Source: an uncultured Phycisphaerales bacterium (GTDB lineage: Bacteria; Planctomycetota; Phycisphaerae; WQYP01). Taken from it: 16,162 nucleotides of DNA. The notes beneath the pieces are model-generated. The model was not told the DNA's origin. It saw only the letters and a list, made by a program, of their open reading frames with translations, and did not search any database. Numbering within the stretch: the first letter of the stretch is position 1; the number at the start of each line of letters is the position of its first letter. A program made the position numbers and the translations under genes. Below are positions 6,608 through 14,237 of this stretch, in pieces. The stretch lies in the NCBI GenBank assembly GCA_903868035.1, contig CAIPTQ010000141.1, positions 1-16,162 on the forward strand, read 5' to 3'.

Positions 6608-8551
6608 TGTGCCCACTTTCGGCAGCCCGACATCCGTAGCGCCGGGGGCGATTGCCGGCGGTTTGGTCATGGAGGACGGGGCGGTGGCGGGCGAGGGCAC
6701 TCGGGTGGAGCCCTCCGGGCGGCCGGAGAGGGCCTGATCCGTGGGGCTGATCAACTCATCCGGCGCGTGTTGCACCACGAACGTCGCGTCGATGGTCTTG
6801 TCGGTACACATGCCGGCGAGCAATTCCGTGATCCGCTGGTAGGAGACGCCGATGAACGGGGCCTTCGAGTCATAGCCGGCGGCCAGGGGATCGGGAATCC
6901 AGCAGGCCCGGGCGACAATCGCCGGCAGATAGGGCGCCGCGTAGAGCAGCGCCTCCTTGTCGCCCAAAGGCGAACGCCAGAACAACATCACCGTCTCCTC
7001 CCGGGGCTTGGCCGCCGGGGCGGCCGCGGGCACCAGCCCGCCCATCCCGCCGCCCAGCCGCGGCGGCGGCGCCACGGGCGTGTCCGAAGTCTCCTGCACG
7101 GTCAGCAGTCTGTCCTTGCTGTAGAACAACGCGCCTTGGGGCAGATTGATGTCGGGCCCGATGAACGCGATGCGCGGCGTTTCGGACTCCAGGACGTAAA
7201 TCAGCGGCGGGCTGTCGGCGGGTATCACGTCCACCATGAACTTCCGCCCGATGTTGTAGGTGTACACCGCGCGCGAACGCAGCGCCAGCAGCGCGTGATA
7301 CGCCTGCAGCCGGTCATCCGTGTTGTACGAGCGGATCATGTCAACCAGCGCCATCGTGACGCGCTCGGTGTCGTGGCCGCGGCTGGCTTCGATCATCGCC
7401 TGCAGCGCCTGGCGCCGGAAGGAATTCTGCGGATTGCGCGCCATCTCCAGCAAGGTCGTCATCCCCATCCCCTTTTCATCCTGCAGGCACGCCCCCGCGC
7501 GGGCGCACCAGAACCGCAGCTCCTGGTTGGGGGAGGTGTAATAGGGCTGGATATAGTCGGGCAGAATCGAGCGCCCCAGCCCCTGGAGCGCCAGGCCCAG
7601 GTCGCGGTGGGGCGTCGCGGGATCCTGGAGCGCCGCGATGATCTCGGCGGCCTTGCGCTCGACAAATCCCGGCTCATCGGTCGTTATATATAGATGCCGG
7701 GCCAGGTCCACAAAATCCATCGGATTATCCTTGTATTCCGCGGGGATGTGGAGGCTGATCGTGGAATCGTCGTTCGCCGTGGCGGCCTTGTCGCGGCCCG
7801 GGAAATGGGAATTGATCGTCCGTTCGATCAGGCGGGTCTTCACCCAGTCGGGGGCGTAAAGCTGCAAGCGCGCCTCGCGATCCTCCACGCAGATGCCGCC
7901 GGCGATCACGCGGCCCGAGAGCTGGGCCTTGCGGGCATCGGCGGGTTTGGCGCCCGCCGCCGCGAGGGCTTCGAGCGGCCCGGGCAGGAAGACCGGTCCG
8001 CGGCCCGTGGCGAGGGTCCGCGAATCGTTATTCTCCAAAGTCAGGCCGAACTGCTTGAGGTCGCTGGGCCAGAGGATGCCGTTGGCCAGGGAGGTAGTGC
8101 CGCTGCCGGGGAGGGTGTTGATGTAGAGGTCAAAAGTGGTGCCCTTGCTAGCCAGCGGGGGAATGATGCCGCGGACTTCGACGACGGATATTTTCGAGGA
8201 GGCGAGGATGGCCTCGGGGCTGATGTTCTGCGTGCCCGTACTATATTCACCCACGCGGAGCTTCAGCATTTTGTTCAACATCAATTGATAGAGGCGCTGG
8301 TCCATGGTGGGGGAGCCGGTGTTGGGCAGTTCCCCCACGAGGCCCCAGCCTTCGACGCGGACGGGGGCGGCATCGACCAGGGCGGAAAATTCGCCGATGG
8401 TGTCGTGGAGGGCCGGGTGCAAATTGGCCGACATGCGCGACTGGATGTCGGAAGTCACCGGGGGGTTGCGCGGCGGGGATTGACAGGCGGCGAGCACCAC
8501 CGCCGCCAGGGTCAGTCCCGCCAAGGAAATGCGCCAGGATCGAAGGGTCAT
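6587..8551 (-). CDS. Lipoprotein with FlgI-like N-terminal region and HEAT-like helices
   Basis: The start is the ATG at 8549-8551 (MTLRSWRISLAGLTLAAVV), with GGAG seven bases upstream; the frame is open a little further. A lipobox L20-A-A-C23 predicts a lipid-anchored exported protein of 654 aa. Residues about 55-260 recall FlgI, the flagellar P-ring protein: V-E-G-W-G-L-V-G-E-L-P-N-T-G-S, V-V-E-V-R-G-I-I-P-P-L-A-S-K-G-T-T-F-D-L and S-G-T-T-S-L-A-N-G-I-L-W correspond to FlgI's G-x-G-L-V-x-G-L-x-G-T-G-D, the V-x-A-x-L-P-P-F-A-x-x-G blocks and S-L-x-x-G-x-L. The next part, about 300-450, is helical and HEAT-like (R-F-W-C-A-R-A-G-A, F-R-R-Q-A-L-Q-A-M-I-E-A-S, L-Q-A-Y-H-A-L-L-A-L-R). The tail is low complexity, rich in Pro, Ala and Thr. 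FlgI itself is about 370 aa and not a lipoprotein. The FlgI relation is my inference from patterns; no flagellar gene is nearby. Confidence 0.7.
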   Translation of the reverse strand: MTLRSWRISLAGLTLAAVVLAACQSPPRNPPVTSDIQSRMSANLHPALHDTIGEFSALVDAAPVRVEGWGLVGELPNTGSPTMDQRLYQLMLNKMLKLRVGEYSTGTQNISPEAILASSKISVVEVRGIIPPLASKGTTFDLYINTLPGSGTTSLANGILWPSDLKQFGLTLENNDSRTLATGRGPVFLPGPLEALAAAGAKPADARKAQLSGRVIAGGICVEDREARLQLYAPDWVKTRLIERTINSHFPGRDKAATANDDSTISLHIPAEYKDNPMDFVDLARHLYITTDEPGFVERKAAEIIAALQDPATPHRDLGLALQGLGRSILPDYIQPYYTSPNQELRFWCARAGACLQDEKGMGMTTLLEMARNPQNSFRRQALQAMIEASRGHDTERVTMALVDMIRSYNTDDRLQAYHALLALRSRAVYTYNIGRKFMVDVIPADSPPLIYVLESETPRIAFIGPDINLPQGALFYSKDRLLTVQETSDTPVAPPPRLGGGMGGLVPAAAPAAKPREETVMLFWRSPLGDKEALLYAAPYLPAIVARACWIPDPLAAGYDSKAPFIGVSYQRITELLAGMCTDKTIDATFVVQHAPDELISPTDQALSGRPEGSTRVPSPATAPSSMTKPPAIAPGATDVGLPKVGTPLTTDH

Positions 8552-8687
8552 GTCAATACTCCACGCCAAGGTCGTTATGCCCACCCGCTGAGGGATTCTG
8601 CCACGGGCGGGCATTGTACTCGCAAGGGGGGGGCGGGAGGCAAATTACCTGCGCTGGCGAAAGGTCAAGTGTGCCAGGCAATAGGGC

Positions 8688-10922
8688 CTAATTGCGAACT
8701 TTGGCCCATTGTTTTTCCAGGCGGCGGGGGGAGACCTGGAGGGAGGTGCCGAGTTCCTGGGCGAAGAGGTGGACGCGGTATTCTTCGAGCATCCAGCGGA
8801 AGAGGTGGAGTTCGGGGTCGTGGAGGGCGATGGCGTCGTGTTGGGATTGGCGGTGGAGGTATTGGGACCAGAAGGGGGTGAGTTGGGCGCGGGCATCGGC
8901 ATCGCTCGCGGCGGTTTCGGGGCCGCCTTGTTCGAGTTTTTCGAGGCGCAGACGCGCGGCGGCAAGGTAGCGGGGGAGGTGCTGAAGCCATTCGTATGGG
9001 GTGGTGAGGAGGAAGTGCGGGGGCATGAGGAAGCGGAGTTGGTCCTGGACGTCCGTGAGGGCGGTGGTGGCGCGGGTGAGGCGCACCGCGTGGGCGGCGT
9101 GGTCGAGGGCGAGCGTGAGGTAGTGGTAGTTTTCGAGGATGGCGGCGGCAAGGGCGGAAACTGCGGTGCCGGTGTCCGCAAGGCGCGCGGCGGCGAGCGT
9201 TTTCAGGTCGTGCCAGGCGGCGGCGGTGCGGGGCACGGGTTGGTCGGCAAAGAGGGCGCGTTCCAGGACGATGGTGACGAGGTCTTCGCGGAGTTGTTTG
9301 GACTGGCCGAGGGTGAAATGTTGGAGGGCCATTTTGGGGAACTCGGGGAGGTGGGCGGCGAGGGCTTTGACGTCGCGGCGGAATTCGAGGCGGAAAAGTT
9401 TGCGGATGCCGAGGCGGTGGGCGGTGTCGGCGGCGTCTTTGGAGGGGAGGAGGCGGAGGGCGCACGTTTCAGCCCCACCCGCAGGATCGATAAGGGCGGG
9501 GAAAGCGAGGATATCCATGCCGAAGCGTTGGACGGTGAGGGAGTCGGGGAGGTCGGGGAAGTCCCAGGCGGTGATGTAGTCGCGGTGGTAGTGGCGGTTG
9601 TAGAGGGTGCCCAGGGCGTCGGCGGCATGGGGGGCGAGTTGGCGCTGGAGGAGCGGGAGGTCGCGGGAGAGGGCCAGGACGCGGCCGTCGTCGGCGAGAA
9701 CTTTGAAGGCCATGCGGAGGAAGGGGGGGAGGGCGGAGTCGGGGAAGTCGGCGGCAGTGATTTCGACGCCGGTTTGTTGGGCGAGGTAGGCGGCGAGGGC
9801 TTCTTTGAGGGAAAGGGAATTTTCGATTTTCGATTTTCGATTTTCGATTTCTTCCTGGGAGGCGGCGGCAGTCGGTGTGGTGAGGGGGAATTCCTTCAGC
9901 AATGCTTCGGTGGCGGATTTGGCCCAGTGGGGGACGGGGACGAAGTTGCGGCGGAGGGTGCCGGGGAGTTCGCGGAGCAGGGCGGCGATTTTGTCTTCGA
10001 GCATGCCGGGGACGAGCCATTCGTAGCGCTGGGGCTGGAGCTGGGCGAGGGCGGCGACGGGGACGGCGAGGGTGAGGCCGTCGTTAGCGTCGCCGGGCTG
10101 GTAGGCGTAGGTGAGGGGGAGGTGGAGGTTGCCGCGGCCGGCGAGGTTGTCGGCGAGGCGGTCGGGGAAGTTTTCGGGAGTGATGGGCGGGGCGTCGGCG
10201 CGGAGGAGGTCGGCTTTGTCCATGAAGAGCAGGCGGGGGTTGCCGCCCCCCCCGGTGCGCGGGTTTTCGGCGAGGCGGCGCCAGGATTCGAACTGGGTGC
10301 CGTTGGTGACGGATTGGGGAATGCGGGCGTCGTAGAAGGCGAAGCGGGTGGCGGCATCGGCGAGGAGGTTGCGCTGGCGAATCTTGGATTCGAGGAGTTG
10401 AACTTCTTCGACCAGGGCGGCATTGTGGCGGACGAAGGGGGCCAGGGTGTGGGGCGGGAGCCAGTCGCCCAGGACGAGGGCGTGATGGATGAAGAGTTCG
10501 CGGGCCAGACGCGGGTTGATGGGGGAGAAAGGAACGATTCTTGCGGGGATGATCACCAGGCCGTGGAGGGAGACTTTTTCGGTGGCCAGGACGGAGGCGG
10601 ATTTGGCGTCCCAGCGGGGTTCGGAGTAGGTGCGTTCTACGAGGTGGGCGGCGGCGCGTTCGATCCATTGGGGTTGAATCGCGGCACAGGTGCGGGCGTA
10701 GAGTTTGGTGGTCTCGACGAGTTCGGCGGCCATGAGCCACTTGGGTTTGGCGGAGAAGAGGGCGCTGCCGGGGTGAATGTGGAAGCGGGTGGCGCGCGGG
10801 GCGAGGTATTCGTGGGTGTCGGATTTGGTGCCAAGGTTGGAGAGCAGGCCGGTGAGGAGGGCGCGGTGGATGGCGTCGTAACGGGGGTGGAGGGGGGCGC
10901 GGCGTTGGGGCTGGGTGTCCAT
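8688..10922 (-). CDS. HrpA C-terminal region (OB fold + DUF3418) without helicase domains
   Basis: This 744-aa open frame aligns by eye to the C-terminal half of HrpA, the about 1300-residue DEAH-box RNA helicase. Matching blocks are A-I-H-R-A-L-L-T-G-L-L-S-N-L-G, F-H-I-H-P-G-S-A-L-F, P-K-W-L-M-A-A-E-L-V-E-T, T-Y-S-E-P-R-W-D, E-K-V-S-L-H-G-L, R-E-L-F-I-H-H-A-L-V-L-G-D-W, E-S-W-R-R, and the C-terminal E-E-Y-R-V-H-L-F-A-Q-E-L-G-T with S-x-x-R-L-E-K-Q-W. Walker A, DEAH and the motif VI Q-R-x-G-R-A-G-R segment are absent, and upstream DNA belongs to the divergent GH2 gene. The start ATG (10920-10922) has no ribosome binding site. Frame integrity over 744 codons favours a functional stand-alone protein or a very recent truncation. 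In-frame insertions are a poly-Gly run near 10247 and a heptamer repeat at 9820-9850. Confidence 0.8.
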   Translation of the reverse strand: MDTQPQRRAPLHPRYDAIHRALLTGLLSNLGTKSDTHEYLAPRATRFHIHPGSALFSAKPKWLMAAELVETTKLYARTCAAIQPQWIERAAAHLVERTYSEPRWDAKSASVLATEKVSLHGLVIIPARIVPFSPINPRLARELFIHHALVLGDWLPPHTLAPFVRHNAALVEEVQLLESKIRQRNLLADAATRFAFYDARIPQSVTNGTQFESWRRLAENPRTGGGGNPRLLFMDKADLLRADAPPITPENFPDRLADNLAGRGNLHLPLTYAYQPGDANDGLTLAVPVAALAQLQPQRYEWLVPGMLEDKIAALLRELPGTLRRNFVPVPHWAKSATEALLKEFPLTTPTAAASQEEIENRKSKIENSLSLKEALAAYLAQQTGVEITAADFPDSALPPFLRMAFKVLADDGRVLALSRDLPLLQRQLAPHAADALGTLYNRHYHRDYITAWDFPDLPDSLTVQRFGMDILAFPALIDPAGGAETCALRLLPSKDAADTAHRLGIRKLFRLEFRRDVKALAAHLPEFPKMALQHFTLGQSKQLREDLVTIVLERALFADQPVPRTAAAWHDLKTLAAARLADTGTAVSALAAAILENYHYLTLALDHAAHAVRLTRATTALTDVQDQLRFLMPPHFLLTTPYEWLQHLPRYLAAARLRLEKLEQGGPETAASDADARAQLTPFWSQYLHRQSQHDAIALHDPELHLFRWMLEEYRVHLFAQELGTSLQVSPRRLEKQWAKVRN
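9820..9850. repeat. Heptanucleotide tandem repeat, (TTTTCGA)x4 plus TTT
   Basis: Four perfect copies of TTTTCGA (9820-9847) followed by TTT lie inside the HrpA-like coding sequence. On the minus strand they encode I-E-N-R-K-S-K-I-E-N, a seven-residue period created by a 7-bp unit cycling through three codon phases. A degenerate trace of the same AAATCGA/AAAATCG unit is present at about 1917-1930, between DUF1634 and higB. Confidence 0.85.
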
Positions 10923-10994
10923 ATATGGGGATTGAACGCGCGGCGGGCGCGGAAGGCAAGGGGCTGATTACGATGATGAAAGTACGCGCCACGG

Positions 10995-11025
10995 TTGACA
11001 ACATGGGATCAATGGAGACGATATT
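10995..11025 (+). promoter_or_regulatory. Possible promoter of the GH2 gene
   Basis: TTGACA (10995-11000), a perfect -35 hexamer, is followed after 19 bp by GATATT (11020-11025), a 4 of 6 match to the -10. The spacer is longer than optimal. It sits 59 bp ahead of the GH2 start codon in the 161-bp gap between the two divergent genes. Confidence 0.35.
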
Positions 11026-11083
11026 GATTCCACCACCGGCACCGCCGGCGGGGCATGTCGCCAAATTGAAAGGAAGTATTATT

Positions 11084-14000
11084 ATGAAAACGGAAAATCA
11101 CACCCGATCCACCTTGGGTCGAACCTCGCTGCTGCTGGCGGCGAGCGTGGCGGCGGTGCTTTTGCAGACGGGAGCCGTCATGGCCGCGGATTCCCCGCGC
11201 GAGCGGATTTCGATCAATAATGACTGGCGGTTCACGAAGAATGACCCCGCCGGGATCACGGACAACCTGGCGTATCCCCGGAGCGCCGGTGGCGGGGGTG
11301 GCGGGGGTGGCGGCCGCCGCGGCGGGGCGGCAGGTGGTGGGGCGGCCACCGCGGCCGGCGAACCCCAGATCGGACCTTATGCCGGCATTGCCACCGGCGG
11401 CATCGCCGCGTTCATACTGCCGACGGGAAATTCCCTCATCTCCAATCCCGCAAAGCGCTTCCCGAAGCCCGCCGGCAATTACGGCGCGGACATCCCGTAT
11501 GTCAGCCCCACGTTCAATGACACCGCCTGGCGCCAGTTGGACTTGCCGCATGACTTTGGCATTGAAGGACCGTTCCTGGCGCAAGGCGACGGCTCGACGG
11601 GCAAACTTCCCTTCTATGGCGTCGCCTGGTACCGCAAGAAGCTGTCCATCCCCGCCACCGACAGCGGCAAAGAATTCTTCCTCGACCTGGATGGTTCCAT
11701 GTCCTTCACCACCGTCTGGTGCAACGGCCAGATCGTGGGCGGCTGGCCGTATGGCTATTCGTCGTGGCGCGTGGATCTTACTCCTTATGTGAAACCCGGC
11801 GGCGATAATGTTCTGGCCATCCGCCTGGATAACCCCAACAGTTCCTCGCGGTGGTATCCCGGCGGCGGCATCTATCGCAATGTCTGGCTGACCAAGACGG
11901 CGCCCGTGCATGTCGCCCAGTGGGGTACGTATATCACCACGCCCGAGGTTTCCAAGGAATCCGCCACCATCAATCTGAAAGTCACCATCGACAACGACTC
12001 CAAGCAGGATTCCACCGTTTCTGTCGAAACCATCCTCTACGCCCTGGACGCCGCCGGCCAAAAGATTATTACCACGGGCCGGCCCATCGGCGTCTTCCGC
12101 GCCGCTCAGGTTCAGCTTGCCGCAGGCAAATCCGCCACCAGCGAAAGCAAAATCACCCTCTCCAATCCCCATCTCTGGAGCCCCAACACCCCCAATCGCT
12201 ATGTCGCCGTCACCACCGTCACCCCGAACGGCGCTCCCATCGGCGTTCCCATCGATTCCTACGAAACACCCTTTGGCATCCGGAGCATCAAATACGACCC
12301 CGATACCGGCCTGTACGTCAATGGCGAACACTTCAAGCTCAACGGCGTATGCAATCACCACGACCTGGGCGCGCTGGGCACGGCCGTCAACGTCCGGGCC
12401 TTGGAGCGGCAGCTTCAGATGCTCCGCGACATGGGCTGCAACGCCATTCGCACGAGCCACAATCCGCCGGCCCCGGAGTTGCTCGATTTTGCCGACCAGA
12501 TGGGATTCATGGTGCTGGATGAAACCTTCGATACCTGGCAAGGTCATAAATCCGGGCATAATAATGATTACGGCGGCGACATGCTCTTCAACGCCTGGCA
12601 TGAACAGGACACGCGCATGCTGGTGCGCCGCGATCGCAATCACCCGTCGGTCGTCATGTGGAGCATCGGCAACGAAATCGGCGAACAAAGCCAGGGGGCC
12701 AATTCCGCCGTGGCCAAGGAACTGGCCGCGATTGTGCATTCCGAGGATAACACCCGTCAGGTCACGGCCGCGTGTAACGGAGCCGAGTCGGCGGCCAACG
12801 GCTTCAGCACGCTGCTGGACTCCATGGGCTTCAACTACAAACCCGACCTCTATATCTCCTTCCACCAGAATTTTCCGAAACAGTTCTTCTTCAGCACCGA
12901 GTCCGCCTCGACGATTTCTTCCCGGGGCGAATACTTTTTCCCGGTCGTGCCGCCGGGGTTTGGGGCAGTCAGCGCGATTCCGAACCCGGGCGGCGGCGGA
13001 CGGGGACGCGGGCGCGGACCCGCGACCGGTCCGACGACGGGTCCGGCCACGGCACCGGCGGGCGGCGCGGGGAGCGCCAGCGCGGGGATGCCGTATTCGA
13101 TTGACGACCAGCCGCTGTATTTGACGGCGGCGCCCGGAGGCGGAAGGGGAGGCGCTGGAGGTGCTGGTGGCGCCGGTGGTGGTGCCGGCGGGCGGGCGGG
13201 CGGGGCGGGGCGAGGTCGCGGCCCGGTGGACGGGACGGACTTCAACAGCGGCAACGGGGGCGAGCGGCAGATGAGTTCCTACGACCTGTATTATCCGGGC
13301 TGGGCCAGCTCTCCCGACCATGAGTTCTTTGGCCAGGACCACAGCGCCGCGTGTGCCGGCGAATTTGTCTGGACGGGCTGGGATTACATCGGCGAACCGA
13401 CACCCTTCAACTCGCGTTCGAGCTACTTCGGGATCATCGATCTGGCCGGATTCCCGAAGGACCGGTATTACATCTATCAGGCCCACTGGCGGCCGGAATT
13501 GCCGATGGCCCACATCCTGCCGCACTGGAACTGGCCGGAACGCGTCGGCCAGGTCACGCCGGTCCACGTGTACACGTCGGGCGACGAGGCCGAACTGTTC
13601 CTCAATGGCAAGTCGCTGGGCAAGAAGAAGAAGATCTTCGAAGGCGTCAACGGCAACGACGGTCAGCCGCTGGTGGTCAACGGCATCTCGGTTAACGGGC
13701 AACCGGCGTACCGTATCCGGTGGGATGATGTGGTCTACCAGCCGGGCGAGTTGAAAGTGGTCGCGTATAAGGCCGGCAAGGAATGGGCGACCGACACGGT
13801 CAAGACCACCGGTGCCGCCGCGCAACTGAAGCTCAAGCCGGACCGCGCGGAGATTGCCGGCGACGGGCATGACCTGTCGTTCGTGACGCTGACGGTGGCG
13901 GACGCGGCGGGCCTGATGGTGCCGCGGTCGAAGAATATGATCAGCTTCGAAATCTCCGGACCCGGCGAAATCGTGGCGACGGACAACGGCGACGCCACCG

Positions 14001-14152
14001 ACATGAACATCTTCGCACTACCCAAGCGCAACGCCTTTAACGGGCTGGCGCTGGCGATCGTGAAGGCCAAGCGCGGGCAGACCGGCGCGATCACGCTGAC
14101 GGCCAAGGCCGACGGGCTGACGACGGCGACGACGACGATCACGACCAAGTAA
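11084..14152 (+). CDS. Secreted GH2 beta-galactosidase-type glycosidase with Gly-rich insertions
   Basis: The start is the ATG at 11084 (MKTENHTRSTLGRT) with AAGGA upstream; the frame is open back to 10925 but that part lacks homology. A signal peptide ends near A-V-M-A / A-D-S. Domains in the 1022-aa protein: GH2 sugar-binding (about 140-270, L-P-H-D-F-G-I-E-G-P-F, W-Y-P-G-G-G-I-Y-R), Ig-like (270-400), TIM barrel (about 400-810), DUF4982-like (V-Y-T-S-G-D-E-A-E-L-F-L-N-G-K-S-L-G) and a C-terminal Ig-like domain. The acid/base is E531 in S-I-G-N-E-I-G-E; the likely nucleophile is E606 in S-T-E-S-A-S-T-I-S-S-R-G. Both are present, with G-E-F-V-W-T-G-W-D-Y-I-G-E-P downstream. Three low-complexity insertions stand out: about residues 68-95, 633-665 and 682-718, made of G, R, A, P and T. 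The last two interrupt the barrel just after the nucleophile. Beta-galactosidase is likeliest; other beta-glycosides are possible. Confidence 0.9.
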   Translation: MKTENHTRSTLGRTSLLLAASVAAVLLQTGAVMAADSPRERISINNDWRFTKNDPAGITDNLAYPRSAGGGGGGGGGRRGGAAGGGAATAAGEPQIGPYAGIATGGIAAFILPTGNSLISNPAKRFPKPAGNYGADIPYVSPTFNDTAWRQLDLPHDFGIEGPFLAQGDGSTGKLPFYGVAWYRKKLSIPATDSGKEFFLDLDGSMSFTTVWCNGQIVGGWPYGYSSWRVDLTPYVKPGGDNVLAIRLDNPNSSSRWYPGGGIYRNVWLTKTAPVHVAQWGTYITTPEVSKESATINLKVTIDNDSKQDSTVSVETILYALDAAGQKIITTGRPIGVFRAAQVQLAAGKSATSESKITLSNPHLWSPNTPNRYVAVTTVTPNGAPIGVPIDSYETPFGIRSIKYDPDTGLYVNGEHFKLNGVCNHHDLGALGTAVNVRALERQLQMLRDMGCNAIRTSHNPPAPELLDFADQMGFMVLDETFDTWQGHKSGHNNDYGGDMLFNAWHEQDTRMLVRRDRNHPSVVMWSIGNEIGEQSQGANSAVAKELAAIVHSEDNTRQVTAACNGAESAANGFSTLLDSMGFNYKPDLYISFHQNFPKQFFFSTESASTISSRGEYFFPVVPPGFGAVSAIPNPGGGGRGRGRGPATGPTTGPATAPAGGAGSASAGMPYSIDDQPLYLTAAPGGGRGGAGGAGGAGGGAGGRAGGAGRGRGPVDGTDFNSGNGGERQMSSYDLYYPGWASSPDHEFFGQDHSAACAGEFVWTGWDYIGEPTPFNSRSSYFGIIDLAGFPKDRYYIYQAHWRPELPMAHILPHWNWPERVGQVTPVHVYTSGDEAELFLNGKSLGKKKKIFEGVNGNDGQPLVVNGISVNGQPAYRIRWDDVVYQPGELKVVAYKAGKEWATDTVKTTGAAAQLKLKPDRAEIAGDGHDLSFVTLTVADAAGLMVPRSKNMISFEISGPGEIVATDNGDATDMNIFALPKRNAFNGLALAIVKAKRGQTGAITLTAKADGLTTATTTITTK

Positions 14153-14164
14153 GCGCACACCCTG

Positions 14165-14214
14165 CGGGCGGCGCCTGTGTGCCAGGCGCCGCCCGTTTTC
14201 TTAAACTTTTTTTT
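14165..14214 (+). terminator. Intrinsic terminator after the GH2 gene
   Basis: CGGGCGGCGCC (14165-14175) pairs perfectly with GGCGCCGCCCG (14185-14195), plus one more T-A pair inside, leaving a 7-base loop. TTTTC and then an eight-T run (14207-14214) follow. The strength suggests a true transcription stop, so the next gene would need its own promoter or depend on read-through. Confidence 0.88.
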
Positions 14215-14237
14215 CCAATCTTGCCTGGAGGAAGCGT

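Noticed and set aside
7694..8881. Plus-strand frame opposite the lipoprotein gene
   Set aside because: No homology and biased composition; the minus strand has a lipobox, ribosome binding site and conserved blocks.
8709..10967. Plus-strand frame of 752 codons antisense to the HrpA-like gene
   Set aside because: Its product is almost all Gly, Glu and Val, as expected for the mirror frame of a GC-rich gene, and the minus strand has clear HrpA homology.
10923..11064. Missing HrpA helicase part in another frame upstream of the truncated start
   Set aside because: Reading the minus strand here in the adjoining frames shows no helicase-like residues, and the DNA is the GH2 promoter and leader region.
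10925..11083. N-terminal extension of the GH2 protein by 53 residues
   Set aside because: It would put a non-homologous stretch before an excellent signal peptide that has its own ribosome binding site at 11084.
11009..13870. Minus-strand frame of 953 codons opposite the GH2 gene
   Set aside because: It is low complexity and without homology, while the plus strand has signal peptide, catalytic residues and ribosome binding site. It is a GC-driven shadow.
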